In this document: positions 16,605 to 27,965 of the stretch, one piece after another
Layout of the letters: every line of letters starts with the position of its first letter
Position numbering within the stretch: position 1 is the stretch's first letter
From: Varibaculum prostatecancerukia
Lineage (GTDB): Bacteria > Actinomycetota > Actinomycetes > Actinomycetales > Actinomycetaceae
Direction: 5' to 3'
Length of the DNA: 64,000 bases
NCBI RefSeq assembly: GCF_943169825.2
Contig: NZ_OW968402.1
Location: forward strand, 1,674,001 to 1,738,000
Program-made: the position numbers and the translations under genes
The notes under the pieces: generated by a model
What the model was told of the DNA's origin: nothing
Databases searched by the model: none
Seen by the model: the letters and a program-made list of their open reading frames with translations, nothing else

Positions 16605-19583
16605 GTGAGAGTCTTAAAGAAAGCCGGTTTACTGGTAATAGTTCTTCTAGCTGCGCTTTTCGCCAGTTTCGTAGTTACTGGAAACGTTGCTTACGCCGAG
16701 GATCCGCCTAAAATTTCCGATCACCTTTATGATCCAGGAAATAAAATGGGCAAACAGGCCGAGAAAGTCAAGGAACGTCTGGCGTCTTTAGATCGCTCGG
16801 GACTGCATGTTTATGTGGCGTTCCCATCGGAGTATTCCAATGACACCGTCAGCAACTGGAACTTGATGGCGCTACAAAAGTCGGGGGCTCCTCAGGGCTC
16901 CTATATGCTCTCGATAGTGGCTGATAACCCTAATCAGACCATGTATTTGGCTTCTGCAGATAATGCCGCGAAACTCTCCCAAGAAGAATTGTCTGCGATA
17001 GCCTCCGATAAAATGGTGCCCCTGCTCAATCAGCAAAAATATCCCGAGGCAGTTTTAGCTTACCTGGATGCGCTTTCAGCGAAAGCACCGGAAATGGGGT
17101 CGGGACTGGCGGTTGCCCCCTGGGCGATGATTGCTTTCCTGATCGCCCTAATTGTGGTGATCATAGTGATTTCCCGGATGCTTAAGGCGCGCCGTAAAGC
17201 TAAGGATCACGCCGAGGAAAGAGACAAAGCGGATGTTTTGGCTTCCGAGGCAGCGGCCAGCCCGGTGGTAACGCCGGTGACAGCTACACCAGCTACCGAG
17301 GAGCAGACTGCCCCGGCACCCTCGGTTCCTGCTGCTACCGAAGCAGAAAGTAGCGAGGAGGATGAGCAACCGCGCAAACGAAAGTTTGGATTCAAGTTTG
17401 GAGGCAAGAAAAAGGCGAAAGCCTCCGCCAGCGATTCACCTCTGCCAGAAGCATCCTCGACCCCGGCAGCTGCCCAGGAGGAGGCAGTTACCGCTGCTAC
17501 TTCACCTGCTGCGGCTCCCGTTACCGCGGCGGCCACGCCCCATTTGCCTGAGGTTAGTGCGCCTAGTGCGCCTGCGGCGGTTTCTCCCCAGCCGGCAAGC
17601 ACCGCTGCTGCTTTTAAACCGCAATTTGGCAAAGTTCCTTCACTTGCGGAGCTAGATCAAATCGCTTTAGCACGGACGAAAGCTGCTTCTCAATCACCTG
17701 CCGGAACTACCGGCAGTGGTCACGCCCCTGTGCAATCTCCGCAGGCGCCACAGGTGCGGGAGGTACCGCAGGAGGCGCCACAAGCGCCGGCTCTACAGGG
17801 GCAGGCACCAGTTGCGCAGCAACCACAACAGTTCCAGCCGCAGGCGCCACAAGAACAACCGCAGGTACAGCAACCCCCGGCTACGCAACCACCGCAGCCG
17901 CAGCCCGTAGCGAGCGCCCCACAAACAGTAACGCCCGGTTCGTCGCCGTTACCACAAGCGCCGGCCTCATCTCCGCTGGCTGCTACCGCCACCCCGGCAG
18001 TGCCCACGGCGGCGCCAACCGTGCAATCCCCGCAGATGTCCGCGCCGCAAGCGCACAGTTCCGTCCTACGTCCGGGAGCGACCACCTATTTGCCACCGGA
18101 AGCCAATGACGATGACACTCAGGTTACTTCCGCCGCGCAGATTAAAGACTATGGTCAAGAACGTCGCGACGAGATTGCCCGCGCGAAAGCCCGCGCCCAG
18201 GCAATTAACCGTTTCCGCCAGGAACAGGCGCATAAGCAAGCCGCGCCCACTCCAGAGCGACCCGCTAGCTATCAGCCGGGTTTGAGCCCCCTGCCGACAA
18301 CCCCCAGCCCCCAGCAGCAAGCGGCTGTTCCGGTAACGCCTCCCGCGCAGGTGCCTTCCCAGCCCGCGCCGCAGCCACAACTGCCCACGCAGGTGGCTTC
18401 CCAGGTTGTATCTCCGGTAGCGCCGCAGGAAATTCCACAGGTATCTCCGCAGATGACAGCTCCGGTTCCGGGAGGCGAAAGTTCGCAGGCTCCCAGGCAG
18501 GCACAGGCCGCCGCGCCCTCCGGCCCGGAGCCGACCACTGCCCCGCAGACGATTCCGCAGGTCGTTCCCCAAGAAACGCCGCGCGTGGAACCGCCGGTAA
18601 CCCCGCAGACTCCGCCACAGGCAGCTCCGCCGGTAACTCCGCCGGTAACCCCGCAGACTCCGCCACAGGCAAGCGAGCGCCCGGCAGAACCCGGCGCGCA
18701 ACCGGACTTTACGAAAGTGCTGCGGCAGGCCGATTCCTGGGCTCGCAAGGGTTCCAGCAAGCTGGCGCTGGCACAGGAACGCTTTGGAAAGAGCATCACC
18801 CAGCCCTTCGCATTGGCGCTAGTACGCGCCCAAGATGCCGTCCGCGCCGCCTTTGCGGAATTTGCTACTGCCCAGCTGCAGTCACGGCCTATTGATCAGC
18901 AGATTGTGGCCGGTAATTTGCCGGCACCTTTGCGGGAGCTGCGCGATCAGATCACCCACTTTACGAATCTGTATCATCAGCAAACCCCGCTGCCGGATAT
19001 CACCCGCAGCTTCGAGCGGCAGATTATTGAATGCCGGGAAGACCTGGTCAGATGCCGGTTGATTGTGGAGCGCATCCAGAATGATGACCCCCAAAACGCT
19101 ACTCGCATCGGCGAGGACGTGATGGGGGCGCATAAACTGCTGGCGCGAGCACAGAACCTGCTGGAAGAAGCCAAGACCATGGATCGCGCGGGGCAGGAAA
19201 ACGAGGTACTCAAAGCCACGGTCCGCACCGAGAACCTTTTGTTGCAGGGGCGTAAAATCGCGCGGCAGGCGCGCGCCGAGGAAGCCGCTCTCCAGGCGGC
19301 AGAAAAAGTTACTCAGGCTTTGACCTTCGAAGAAAAAGTGGAGCCGCTTAGCGAGCAGGTCGCTATTTTGATGGCGGCAGTCGATGACTATATCGGAGTG
19401 CACACCGCTAAGGTAGGAGTAGCTGCCCGCACCATGCTTGACCTGGCAAATCGCACTTTGACTCGCCTTGATCGGCCGGGGAATCACGACACTCAAGAAG
19501 CCTTGCGCCTCTTGCAACGCGCGAAACAGCAGACTGAGCAGGCCTTGCGTCTGGCAGAAAATGATGTGGCAAAGCGGAGCTAA
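16605..19583 (+). CDS. TPM-domain membrane protein with long Pro/Gln/Ala-rich region
   Basis: 992 aa from a GTG with AGGGAG eight bases ahead. Residues 1-32 are a signal peptide (ends AYAED). A TPM-like domain follows at about 35-160 (LYDPGNKMGKQ...MYLASADNAAKL). One membrane segment lies near 169-190. The next ~500 residues are very rich in Pro, Gln, Ala and Thr (many PQ and AP steps; a PVTPQTPPQA block is repeated near 660-690), and so likely unstructured and cytosolic. The last ~290 residues are charged and helical, probably coiled coil (RFGKSITQPFALALVRAQDAV...). It lies ahead of a second TPM gene and a PspA gene, suggesting an envelope-stress role. The function is unproven. Confidence 0.75.
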   Translation: MRVLKKAGLLVIVLLAALFASFVVTGNVAYAEDPPKISDHLYDPGNKMGKQAEKVKERLASLDRSGLHVYVAFPSEYSNDTVSNWNLMALQKSGAPQGSYMLSIVADNPNQTMYLASADNAAKLSQEELSAIASDKMVPLLNQQKYPEAVLAYLDALSAKAPEMGSGLAVAPWAMIAFLIALIVVIIVISRMLKARRKAKDHAEERDKADVLASEAAASPVVTPVTATPATEEQTAPAPSVPAATEAESSEEDEQPRKRKFGFKFGGKKKAKASASDSPLPEASSTPAAAQEEAVTAATSPAAAPVTAAATPHLPEVSAPSAPAAVSPQPASTAAAFKPQFGKVPSLAELDQIALARTKAASQSPAGTTGSGHAPVQSPQAPQVREVPQEAPQAPALQGQAPVAQQPQQFQPQAPQEQPQVQQPPATQPPQPQPVASAPQTVTPGSSPLPQAPASSPLAATATPAVPTAAPTVQSPQMSAPQAHSSVLRPGATTYLPPEANDDDTQVTSAAQIKDYGQERRDEIARAKARAQAINRFRQEQAHKQAAPTPERPASYQPGLSPLPTTPSPQQQAAVPVTPPAQVPSQPAPQPQLPTQVASQVVSPVAPQEIPQVSPQMTAPVPGGESSQAPRQAQAAAPSGPEPTTAPQTIPQVVPQETPRVEPPVTPQTPPQAAPPVTPPVTPQTPPQASERPAEPGAQPDFTKVLRQADSWARKGSSKLALAQERFGKSITQPFALALVRAQDAVRAAFAEFATAQLQSRPIDQQIVAGNLPAPLRELRDQITHFTNLYHQQTPLPDITRSFERQIIECREDLVRCRLIVERIQNDDPQNATRIGEDVMGAHKLLARAQNLLEEAKTMDRAGQENEVLKATVRTENLLLQGRKIARQARAEEAALQAAEKVTQALTFEEKVEPLSEQVAILMAAVDDYIGVHTAKVGVAARTMLDLANRTLTRLDRPGNHDTQEALRLLQRAKQQTEQALRLAENDVAKRS

Positions 19584-19713
19584 TCAGGGCTAAACCGCAC
19601 TAGTAGTAGGGTGAAACGGAGCTAGCCACGCGAAGCCGCGAAAGCCTCCCCTGACAGCCAGATTTCTGCGCCTCGGGGAGCCAGCGCCTCCTGAAGCCGA
19701 TAGGATTAGAGGT

Positions 19714-21696
19714 ATGTGCTTAGCTCGATTCCGCAAACGGTTATTGGCATCATTTTTCGCGGCGCTGCTGGGGATGTTTTTCACGGTAGCACCAGCGAGC
19801 CCGGCTCTAGGCGATGCGCCTGCGGAAAGTTTTGACAACCATCTATCCGACCCGAGTGGATATCTTGACGATTCGCAGGAAACAGCTCGTGCCTTAAACG
19901 ATGCCTCCGGCGGGGGCTACCAGCTCTATGCCGCCCTCACCGACAATTTTGCGCCCCTAAGCGCGCAGGAATGGTGCGTCAAGAGTCGAAATCAGGGCGC
20001 GGGAAACAGCCGCAGCGTGCTGCTAGCAATCGCGGTCAAGGAACGCGCCTACTATATTTGCCCCAGTGACGATGTCAGTTTCAGCGCCAGCAGGCAAGAA
20101 AGGATTGTTCAAGGAATAGAGCCCCTACTTTCCCAGGAACAATGGGAGCAGGCAGTTAAAGTCTTTGCATCCAGCGCCGCTTCCTCCTCCGATCTTAGCG
20201 ATGCCGGAAGCGCGGGAGATTCCGGCGTAGGGGAATCCGCGAGCACGGGCAGCTGGTTTTGGCTGATAGTCCAAGTCCTGGCGGTAGTGGGAATCGGAGT
20301 CGGGATTATTGCCTTCGTCCGAAAACAAAAAAAGACCCGCACTCAAATAAAAACCAGGCAGGCTGCCTCGGATAAGCAGATTGTAGAGCAGGCAGGGTCA
20401 GATGTATTGGCCGCTGACGATGCCATTCGAGGTGCGAAAGAAGAACTAGAGTTTGCGAAGATGCAGCTAGGGGCGGCACAAACCGAGGAATACGCCCAAG
20501 TGCTAGCGCAGGCTACCCAGGCGCGAGATAGCGCTATGGAAAAGTTGGCGAGTTTAGATTCCCTGGCGGGTATCGAAAAATCCCAACAGGCGCAAGCTGC
20601 ATCTGCTGAGGCTAGACACTGCCTCGAACTGTTGAAGCAGCAGGCAGAGAAATTAGCGAGTTTACGCGAATCTTTAGATTCTTTGCCGGCGCGGATTAAG
20701 AACCAGTTAACGCTGATTGCAGAGTTAGAAACCCAGGCAGAGCAGCTTCCTGCCATCATCGCGGCGCTGCATAAGAACCACCCCCAGGCGGTATTAACTT
20801 CTTTAGATGACGCCCCCGAGCAGATCAGAAACCTTTTGGGAGCCGCGCGGGAAACTTTGCAACCGCTGCTAAGCGAGTCCAGCTCTCCCGCCCTAAAAGT
20901 GCAGGTGCAAACCGCGGAGCGAGCGATTGCCCAGGCACGGGCCTTGATAAAAGAAGTTTCTGAGGCCGAGGGACAGTTGGCGAACTTGCAACAGTCACTG
21001 CTGGCGGCAGTAACCTCTATTTCTGCTGATCTCGACGATGTGAAACGGCTGGAATTGCAGGATAAGTCGATTTTTCAAACGCTTTGTAGCAAAGCGCAAG
21101 CCGAGATTGATAACTGTATGAAAGCCCGAGATGGGCAAGGTGACCCCCTGGCGGCGCTGTCCGCGATTGCCCAAGCGGAAGCAGATTTGGATCAGGCGCT
21201 GGCGCCCTACCGGCAAGACAGTGAGCAAAAACAGAAGGCAGCGGCGAGATTGCAGACAGCTTTGGATAGTGCACAGAGACGGATTGCCAGTGCAAATAGC
21301 TACGTTTCTAGCCACCGGGGAGCGGTAGGTTTGGATGCACGCCAGTATCTTGCGCGCGCCAAATCCCTTTACCAGCAGGCACAGGAGGCCAGAGGAGATA
21401 CCGGGATAAAGCTGGCGGAGTTGGCGGGAGAAGCTGCCGATCAAGCCCGGGACAGCGCGCAGGCGGACTACCGGGAGCGCCGCGATGACTGGGGCAGCCG
21501 GCCGGGAGGTGGTGGTAGCGACTTTCTAACCGGAATGATTCTGGGTGGAATCCTGAATGGCGGTCGCGGACCGGGAGGCAGCAGCTGGGGCGGCAATAGC
21601 GGCAGTTTCGGAGGTGGCTTCGGCGGCGGAAGTAGCAGTGGCGGTTTCGGCGGGGGCTTTGGCGGCGGAGGCGGCGGCTTCGGAGGAAAGTTTTAA
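19714..21696 (+). CDS. TPM-domain membrane protein with Gly-rich tail
   Basis: 660 aa, paralogous in layout to the preceding protein. A signal peptide (residues 1-33) is followed by a TPM domain (about 40-150; HLSDPSGYLDDSQ, AYYICPSDDVSFSA) and a membrane helix near 185-205. About 350 residues of helical coiled coil follow, rich in Gln, Ala and Glu. The tail from about 600 is Gly/Ser/Phe repeats (GGFGGG, GGSFGGG). TPM domains occur in photosystem II repair protein and in bacterial membrane proteins, commonly with Gly-rich ends. This gene lies 60 bp upstream of the PspA gene and probably shares its transcript. Confidence 0.82.
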   Translation: MCLARFRKRLLASFFAALLGMFFTVAPASPALGDAPAESFDNHLSDPSGYLDDSQETARALNDASGGGYQLYAALTDNFAPLSAQEWCVKSRNQGAGNSRSVLLAIAVKERAYYICPSDDVSFSASRQERIVQGIEPLLSQEQWEQAVKVFASSAASSSDLSDAGSAGDSGVGESASTGSWFWLIVQVLAVVGIGVGIIAFVRKQKKTRTQIKTRQAASDKQIVEQAGSDVLAADDAIRGAKEELEFAKMQLGAAQTEEYAQVLAQATQARDSAMEKLASLDSLAGIEKSQQAQAASAEARHCLELLKQQAEKLASLRESLDSLPARIKNQLTLIAELETQAEQLPAIIAALHKNHPQAVLTSLDDAPEQIRNLLGAARETLQPLLSESSSPALKVQVQTAERAIAQARALIKEVSEAEGQLANLQQSLLAAVTSISADLDDVKRLELQDKSIFQTLCSKAQAEIDNCMKARDGQGDPLAALSAIAQAEADLDQALAPYRQDSEQKQKAAARLQTALDSAQRRIASANSYVSSHRGAVGLDARQYLARAKSLYQQAQEARGDTGIKLAELAGEAADQARDSAQADYRERRDDWGSRPGGGGSDFLTGMILGGILNGGRGPGGSSWGGNSGSFGGGFGGGSSSGGFGGGFGGGGGGFGGKF

Positions 21697-21757
21697 CCGG
21701 CGAAGCGCCCAGTTTTCCGGTAAAATTAGAAAAGATACTCAATAACTAGGAGGACCA

Positions 21758-22471
21758 ATGGCAGAAAAGCAAACGATTCTGGGACGAATTACCAATATGG
21801 CGAAAGCTAATATCAATGCACTCCTAGACCGGGCAGAAGATCCGGGAAAGATGCTTGACCAGATGATTCGGGACTATACCAACTCGATTCATGAAGCTGA
21901 AAGCGCAGTTGCCCAGACCGTAGGGAACGTACGGCTGGCAGAAAAAGATTTAGAAGATGATCGTGCTGCCGCCTCCCAGTGGGGCGAAAAAGCCGCTCTA
22001 GCGTCAAAGAAGGCGGAAGAAGCGCGCGCTAGCGGGGATGCTGGCGAGGCAGATCGTCTCGATAATCTAGCTCGCTTGGCTCTGGGTAAACAGATTGATT
22101 TTGAGGAGCAGGTCAAGGCGCAAGAACCGCTCTTGGTTTCCCAAAAGGATATGGCGGAGCAGCTTAAGCAAGGCCTGGCCGGGATGAAGACCAAACTAGA
22201 GGATCTTAAAGTTAAGCGCGACCAGCTGGTGGCCCGGCAAAAGACCGCCGAAGCCCAAAACCAGGTACAAGAAACCGCCCAAAAGTTTAACCTCGCGGAT
22301 CCCACCAGTGAACTTAACCGTTTCGAGGAGAAAATCCGCAAGCAGGAAGCCCTGGCAGCCGGACGCGCGGAGCTGGCTTCTGAATCACTAGAGAATCAGT
22401 TCGCGGAGCTGGAAAAATCCGGTTCCTCGGCAGAGATTGAAGCCCGACTAGCGGCTTTGAAAAACAAGTAA
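21758..22471 (+). CDS. PspA/IM30 family membrane-stress protein
   Basis: 237 aa with an excellent AGGAGG site before the ATG. The protein is almost entirely alpha-helical coiled coil, with the N-terminal amphipathic start MAEKQTILGRITNMAKANINALLDRAEDPGKML that is diagnostic of PspA/IM30/Vipp1. Family members coat and stabilise damaged membranes (ESCRT-III-like polymers). No PspF or PspC homologue is adjacent. The two TPM proteins upstream are its likely partners, an inference from operon order. A terminator follows directly. Confidence 0.92.
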   Translation: MAEKQTILGRITNMAKANINALLDRAEDPGKMLDQMIRDYTNSIHEAESAVAQTVGNVRLAEKDLEDDRAAASQWGEKAALASKKAEEARASGDAGEADRLDNLARLALGKQIDFEEQVKAQEPLLVSQKDMAEQLKQGLAGMKTKLEDLKVKRDQLVARQKTAEAQNQVQETAQKFNLADPTSELNRFEEKIRKQEALAAGRAELASESLENQFAELEKSGSSAEIEARLAALKNK

Positions 22472-22502
22472 GTCTCACTAAGACAGACAGCTTTAATACC
22501 TG

Positions 22503-22544
22503 TTGCTGGCGTCAGAATTTTTTCTGGCGCCAGCAATGTTTTTT
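22503..22544 (+). terminator. Terminator of the TPM-TPM-pspA operon
   Basis: A 9-bp stem (22503-22511 with 22528-22536) sits 30 bp after the pspA stop and is followed by a run of T at 22539-22544. Confidence 0.9.
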
Positions 22545-22573
22545 ACGTTAATAGGATCTGATATTCCGGAGCA

Positions 22574-23446
22574 CTACCAGGATGGAATCTGCGCCGCGCC
22601 GGTAACGATCGCCACCCCTGCCAGTAAGCACGCAAACCCTAAGGTCAAACGGTATTCGCGCACCTGGCGAGTAAGAATGGGGCCGAGCGCGCCTCCCACC
22701 ATGGAGGTGAGCGCAAATACCGTAACTACTACCAGGTCGATATTTAGGGGCGTCCCTATCCGCGCCAGCAGCGAAGATACACAGGAAATCACCATTATAA
22801 ACAGCGAAGTGGCCGCTGCTTGCCGCATATTAAGGTGCAGCAAAATCACCAGTGCAGGCACTACCGCAAAGCCGCCCCCCACCCCAAAAAATCCAGTCAA
22901 GAAACCAGTAACCAGCGCTGCCAGTACCCATTTAAATAGGGGACTTTGAGGTTGCACTTTATCCGCCGCTACCTGCGCAGAAGCTTCGGGACTCGCGTCA
23001 GCGCCAGTGCTAGCGTTTTGTGCGAAAACCTCCGCGGCGTCCTCCTGCAAAATTTTGCGAATCTTATCGTGATACTGACGCCTGGCCGTTAATCCTCGTC
23101 GAGCCATAGCGATCGCTACCGCTGCCGCTAGCAGCGCAAATAGCAACATCAGATAGTTTCCGGGGGTGAGGGCGTTTACCTTGCTGCCGGCAACCGACCC
23201 TGCGGCGCTAAAAACCCCAAATAGCAGCCCTTTCCTCCACTGCACATTGCCCGAACGCGCATGCGGAACCAGGGAAACTAGGGCGGTAAGCCCCACGATA
23301 ATCAGGGAGGCAGCCGCCGCCTCGTGGGGGGAAAAGTGCAGCAAATAAACCAGCACCGGAATGAATAACATTCCCCCGCCCGCACCCAGCGCCCCTACTA
23401 CCAGGCCAATCGCTAGCCCGATGGCGGCGGCAAGCATTAAAAACAT
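22574..23446 (-). CDS. TauE/SafE-family sulfite/organic anion exporter-like permease
   Basis: 290 aa. It is a polytopic membrane protein with the duplicated TauE/SafE architecture: GLVVGALGAGGGMLFIPVLVYLL in the first half and FLTGFFGVGGGFAVVPALVILL in the second. Each half has a GxGGG motif and about four membrane helices, separated by a charged cytosolic loop (residues ~110-170). Family members export sulfite, sulfoacetate or related anions, but the substrate here cannot be told. The ATG begins only 2 bp after the carB stop, so it is the third gene of the carAB operon. No link to pyrimidine synthesis is known. Confidence 0.88.
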   Translation of the reverse strand: MFLMLAAAIGLAIGLVVGALGAGGGMLFIPVLVYLLHFSPHEAAAASLIIVGLTALVSLVPHARSGNVQWRKGLLFGVFSAAGSVAGSKVNALTPGNYLMLLFALLAAAVAIAMARRGLTARRQYHDKIRKILQEDAAEVFAQNASTGADASPEASAQVAADKVQPQSPLFKWVLAALVTGFLTGFFGVGGGFAVVPALVILLHLNMRQAAATSLFIMVISCVSSLLARIGTPLNIDLVVVTVFALTSMVGGALGPILTRQVREYRLTLGFACLLAGVAIVTGAAQIPSW

Positions 23447-23448
23447 GG

Positions 23449-26400
23449 CTATTTAGCTTTGTCGTATTCCTGCAGCGAGCACACTCCGTAGGTGCGGTCG
23501 CGGGTAGCTTCAATCGCCTGTACCGCTGCTTGGAACTGGGAAATGGTGGTGATAATCGGTTTGTCGGCGGCAGTGGTGGCGGTGCGGATTTCGTAGCCGT
23601 CTACCCGCGCCCCGGAAGTGCCGGGGGTGTTAATCACCATGTCGATTAGCCCGGCGCGAATCATATCCACCACCGTTTGTTCCCCATCAGGACCCGGCCC
23701 TTGGCTGGCTTTACGCACTTCGGTAACCGGAATCCCGTAGCGGCGCAGCAAAGCGGCGGTTCCCGCGGTCGCCATGATGGAGAATCCCAAGTCAAATAAC
23801 CGGGATACCGGCAAGGCTAAGGAACGTTTATCCTGGTCAGAGACCGACACGAACACGGTGCCGGCGGTGGGTAGATTCCCATAGGCCGCGGTTTGGCTCT
23901 TGGCAAAGGCAGTGGGGAAATCCCGGTCGTAACCCATGACTTCCCCGGTAGAACGCATCTCGGGCCCGAGAACCGTGTCCACGATTCGACCATTCTTGTC
24001 CCGGAAACGTTTAAATGGCAGCACCGCCTCTTTAACCGCAATCGGCCGTCCGGGCGTAGCGAAATCAGAATCATCTGCCGGCAGATAGCCGCGCTCTTTT
24101 AGCTCCGCAATCGAAGAACCCATCATCACTAAGGCAGCTGCCCTCGCTAAGGGCACTCCGGTAGCTTTCGCTACAAAGGGAACGGTGCGCGAAGCCCGCG
24201 GATTAGCCTCAATCACATATAACACCCCGCTAACCAGGGCATATTGAATATTGATGAGGCCGCGCACCCCTACTCCGGCCGCGATTTTCTCGGTGGAAGT
24301 GCGGATATGGGAAATAATCGCGTCCGAGAGAGTGATGGGGGGCAGCACGCAAGAAGAATCGCCAGAATGAATCCCGGCCTCCTCGATATGTTCCATTACC
24401 CCGCCCAGGAACAGCTCCTGGCCATCATAGAGGGCGTCCACATCAATCTCGATGGCGTCATCAAGGAAACGGTCAATCAGCAGCGGCCCGGTCATCACTG
24501 TGGGATCAGATAGGTTATAGCGATGCAGGTAGGAGTCGAGTTCTTCGGCGGAATAGAGGATCTCCATTCCGCGTCCTCCCAACACGAAAGAAGGACGCAC
24601 CAAAACCGGATAACCGACTTTTTCTGCCTGCTCAAAAGCTTGCTCCGGGGTGGTAGCAGTTCCATGCGCCGGAGAGGGCAGCCCTGCCTCGTCAAGAACC
24701 CGGCCAAAAAGTTCGCGGTCTTCGGCGGCGTCAATCGCGCTCGGCGGAGTACCCACAATCGGCACCCCGGCAGCTTTCAAACGCGCAGCTAAAGAAAGCG
24801 GGGTTTGCCCACCTAGCTGCACAATCATCCCCGCTACCGGGCCAGCCGCACATTCGGCCTCGTAAACTTCCATTACGTGCTCAAAGGTGAGCGGCTCGAA
24901 ATAGAGCCGTGACGAAATGTCGTAGTCGGTGGACACCGTTTCCGGGTTGCAGTTGACCATTACGGTGTCATAGTCGGTTTGCAGTTCCTGAGTGGCGTGC
25001 ACACAGGAGTAATCGAACTCGATCCCCTGCCCGATCCGGTTCGGCCCGGATCCCAGAATAATCACCGCCGGACGCTGGCGCGGTTTAACTTCGCTGGTCA
25101 GGTCATAGGTGGAATAGTAGTAGGGAGTTTGGGCGGGGAATTCCCCGGCGCAGGTATCGACCGTTTTATAGACCGGGCGAATCCCGAAGGCTTTGCGCAC
25201 TTCCCGCACTACCTCATCGGATACGGAGCGAATCTGCCCAATCTGCAGATCCGAGAAACCGTGACGTTTGGCTTCTACCAGCAGATCCGGGTTCAGTGCT
25301 TCCGCTTCCCGAATCTTCACTGCCACCTCGTTCAGCAAGAACAGTTGATCTAGGAACCAGCGGTCAATCTTGGTGGCCTCGTAGAGTTCTTCCAGGCTCG
25401 CCCCCGCCCTAATCGCATCCATCACCTGGATTAGGCGTTTTTCTGTAGGGGTCTTGACCTGCTCTAATAGCTCCGCTTTCGAAGAAGCAAGCGGGGTGTC
25501 CCAGCGGAAGTAAGTGCCCGCTTTATCCAGGGAAATCAGGGCTTTTTGCAGGGCTTCGGTAAAGTTACGTCCCAGCGCCATCGCCTCGCCCACTGACTTC
25601 ATGGCGGTGGTCAGCGTGGGGTCAGCCGCCGGGAACTTTTCGAAAGCAAAACGCGGCACTTTGACGACCACATAGTCCAAAGTGGGCTCGAAAGAGGCCG
25701 GAGTCGAACCGGTAATATCGTTGGGAATCTCGTCTAGGGTGTAGCCCAGAGCCAGTTTTGCGGCCAACTTCGCAATCGGGAAACCGGTAGCTTTCGAAGC
25801 CAGCGCGGAGGAACGAGACACCCGGGGGTTCATCTCAATGACTACTACCCGACCAGTATCGGGGTGAACCGCGAACTGGATATTACAGCCGCCGGTATCC
25901 ACCCCTACTTCCCGGATTACGTTAATCCCAATATCGCGCAGATTCTGCAGCTCCCGGTCAGTTAGGGTGAGCGCCGGCGCCACCGTAATGGAATCGCCGG
26001 TATGTACCCCTACCGGGTCAACATTTTCGATAGAGCAAACCACGACCACGTTATCGGCCTTATCGCGCATCAGCTCCAGTTCGTATTCTTTCCACCCCAG
26101 AATCGACTCTTCCAGCAGCACTTCGGAGGTGATGGAATCGGCCATGCCTCCCCCAGCGATCCGAATCAGATCCTGTTCGTTATAGGCAATACCGGACCCC
26201 ATACCGCCCATAGTGAAAGACGGGCGCACCACCAGCGGATATCCCAACTGTTCAGCGGCTTTTCTGCAGTCAGCCAGGTTGTGAGCAATGAAAGATCGTG
26301 CCACTTCGGCGCCGCAACGGTGTACTACCTGCTTGAATTCTTCGCGATCTTCGCCGGCGTTAATCGCCTGGGCGCTCGCCCCGATTAGCTCCACCTGGTA

Positions 26401-26730
26401 TTTTTCCAAAGTGCCATCTTGGCTAAGGGCAATCGCGGTGTTGAGCGCGGTTTGCCCACCCAAAGTCGGCAGCAGGGCGTCCGGGCGTTCCTTGGCTATA
26501 ATCGAGGCCACTACCTGCGGGGTTATCGGCTCAATATAGGTGGCATCCGCCATCTGGGCATCGGTCATAATGGTCGCCGGGTTAGAGTTAACCAAAATAA
26601 CTCGCAGCCCTTCCGCTTTAAGCACGCGGCAGGCCTGGCTCCCGGAATAGTCGAATTCGCAGGCCTGACCGATTTGGATCGGCCCGGAACCAATAACTAG
26701 GACAGATTTAAGATCAGTTCTGCGTGGCAT
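23449..26730 (-). CDS. carB: Carbamoyl-phosphate synthase large subunit
   Basis: 1093 aa, the normal length. It makes carbamoyl phosphate from bicarbonate, ammonia (from CarA) and two ATP for arginine and pyrimidine synthesis. Two ATP-grasp halves are visible ([22 protein letters not shown] near 10; [21 protein letters not shown] near 560). The C-terminal ~150 residues form the MGS-like allosteric domain ([16 protein letters not shown]). The ATG overlaps the end of carA by 17 bp, which couples their translation. Minus-strand order is carA-carB-TauE. Confidence 0.98.
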   Translation of the reverse strand: MPRRTDLKSVLVIGSGPIQIGQACEFDYSGSQACRVLKAEGLRVILVNSNPATIMTDAQMADATYIEPITPQVVASIIAKERPDALLPTLGGQTALNTAIALSQDGTLEKYQVELIGASAQAINAGEDREEFKQVVHRCGAEVARSFIAHNLADCRKAAEQLGYPLVVRPSFTMGGMGSGIAYNEQDLIRIAGGGMADSITSEVLLEESILGWKEYELELMRDKADNVVVVCSIENVDPVGVHTGDSITVAPALTLTDRELQNLRDIGINVIREVGVDTGGCNIQFAVHPDTGRVVVIEMNPRVSRSSALASKATGFPIAKLAAKLALGYTLDEIPNDITGSTPASFEPTLDYVVVKVPRFAFEKFPAADPTLTTAMKSVGEAMALGRNFTEALQKALISLDKAGTYFRWDTPLASSKAELLEQVKTPTEKRLIQVMDAIRAGASLEELYEATKIDRWFLDQLFLLNEVAVKIREAEALNPDLLVEAKRHGFSDLQIGQIRSVSDEVVREVRKAFGIRPVYKTVDTCAGEFPAQTPYYYSTYDLTSEVKPRQRPAVIILGSGPNRIGQGIEFDYSCVHATQELQTDYDTVMVNCNPETVSTDYDISSRLYFEPLTFEHVMEVYEAECAAGPVAGMIVQLGGQTPLSLAARLKAAGVPIVGTPPSAIDAAEDRELFGRVLDEAGLPSPAHGTATTPEQAFEQAEKVGYPVLVRPSFVLGGRGMEILYSAEELDSYLHRYNLSDPTVMTGPLLIDRFLDDAIEIDVDALYDGQELFLGGVMEHIEEAGIHSGDSSCVLPPITLSDAIISHIRTSTEKIAAGVGVRGLINIQYALVSGVLYVIEANPRASRTVPFVAKATGVPLARAAALVMMGSSIAELKERGYLPADDSDFATPGRPIAVKEAVLPFKRFRDKNGRIVDTVLGPEMRSTGEVMGYDRDFPTAFAKSQTAAYGNLPTAGTVFVSVSDQDKRSLALPVSRLFDLGFSIMATAGTAALLRRYGIPVTEVRKASQGPGPDGEQTVVDMIRAGLIDMVINTPGTSGARVDGYEIRTATTAADKPIITTISQFQAAVQAIEATRDRTYGVCSLQEYDKAK

Positions 26731-27919
26731 TTTTTTCCTTCGTTTCCTGCATGATTCTTAGGAACTTATCGAATAGATATTGGGCATCGTGAGGACCGGC
26801 CGCCGCCTCGGGATGGTACTGCACGCTGAAAGCTGGCAGGTCGAGGGCGCGCAAGCCTTCCACTACCCCATCGTTTAGCGCCAGGTGAGAGACTTCTACC
26901 CGCCCGTAGCGTCCTCCATCGAAAGGAGCCACCGAAGGATGCTCCGCCGGAGCGTCCACCGCGAACCCGTGGTTGTGGGCAGTGATCTGCACTTTCCCGC
27001 TTTCGCGATCTACCACCGGCTGATTTACCCCACGGTGACCGTAGGCAAGTTTATAGGTGCCGTACCCGAGAGCCCGTCCTAGGATTTGGTTGCCGAAACA
27101 GATTCCAAAGAAAGGAATACCCGCGTCCAGCACCGCCCTCGCCAGGGCTACTTCGTGGTCTGCTGAGGCCGGGTCACCCGGTCCGTTAGAGAAGAACACC
27201 CCATCGGGGTTCACTGACATGATGTCTGCAAAGCTGGATTGCTGCGGGAAAACATGCACCTGAATCCCGCGCAGCGCCATCTGCTCGGGGGTGCGCGCTT
27301 TGATTCCTAAATCTAGGGCAGCCACCACCGCTAAAGGCTCTTTACCCTCATATTCGCCAGCGGGCTCTACCACGTATTTTTCCGGAGTGCTCACATCCGC
27401 CGCCAGCGCGGCGCCTGCCATCACCGGCTGGTCTCGCACTACCGAAACCAAGAGGTCGCGGGTGGCATCATCAAGATAGGCGGCACCTGCCGGAAGCGCC
27501 TCGCCGGAAAAAATTCCGCCCCGCATAGCACCGACTTCCCGCAAATGCAGGGTGAGGGCGCGGGTGTCTACCTCGCAGATCCCTACTATTTCTTGGGCTT
27601 TTAACAGGTCTTCCAGGTCGCCGGTAGCACGCCAATTGGAGGCGCGCCGGGCGGCATCGCGGACCACATATCCGGCTACCCAGACCCGACCCGATTCGGG
27701 ATCCACTTCATTTACGCCGGTATTTCCGATATGGGGAGCGGTTTGGATAACTATCTGGCGGTGATAGGACGGGTCAGTCAAAGTTTCCTGGTACCCGGTC
27801 ATCCCGGTCGCGAATACCACTTCCCCCAGGGCGCGTCCCCGCTTGCCCCAGGCTTTGCCTTTCGCGATAAACCCGTCCTCCAGCACGATTAAGGCCAGAT
27901 CCGAGGAGGCCTGCTGCAT
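26714..27919 (-). CDS. carA: Carbamoyl-phosphate synthase small subunit (glutaminase)
   Basis: 401 aa with AAGGAGAAG ahead of the ATG. The N-terminal domain is the small-subunit-specific fold ([27 protein letters not shown]). The C-terminal class I glutamine amidotransferase domain carries the nucleophile Cys in [12 protein letters not shown] and the His/Glu pair in [12 protein letters not shown]. The catalytic loop reads GICFGNQ in place of GICLGHQ, a variant also seen in actinobacteria as far as I recall. A hairpin plus T tract at 27966-27997 lies in its leader. Confidence 0.98.
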   Translation of the reverse strand: MQQASSDLALIVLEDGFIAKGKAWGKRGRALGEVVFATGMTGYQETLTDPSYHRQIVIQTAPHIGNTGVNEVDPESGRVWVAGYVVRDAARRASNWRATGDLEDLLKAQEIVGICEVDTRALTLHLREVGAMRGGIFSGEALPAGAAYLDDATRDLLVSVVRDQPVMAGAALAADVSTPEKYVVEPAGEYEGKEPLAVVAALDLGIKARTPEQMALRGIQVHVFPQQSSFADIMSVNPDGVFFSNGPGDPASADHEVALARAVLDAGIPFFGICFGNQILGRALGYGTYKLAYGHRGVNQPVVDRESGKVQITAHNHGFAVDAPAEHPSVAPFDGGRYGRVEVSHLALNDGVVEGLRALDLPAFSVQYHPEAAAGPHDAQYLFDKFLRIMQETKEKNATQN

Positions 27920-27965
27920 AAGAACTTCTCCTTATCTATGCCTCACCCAGGGGTAAGGGCATATA

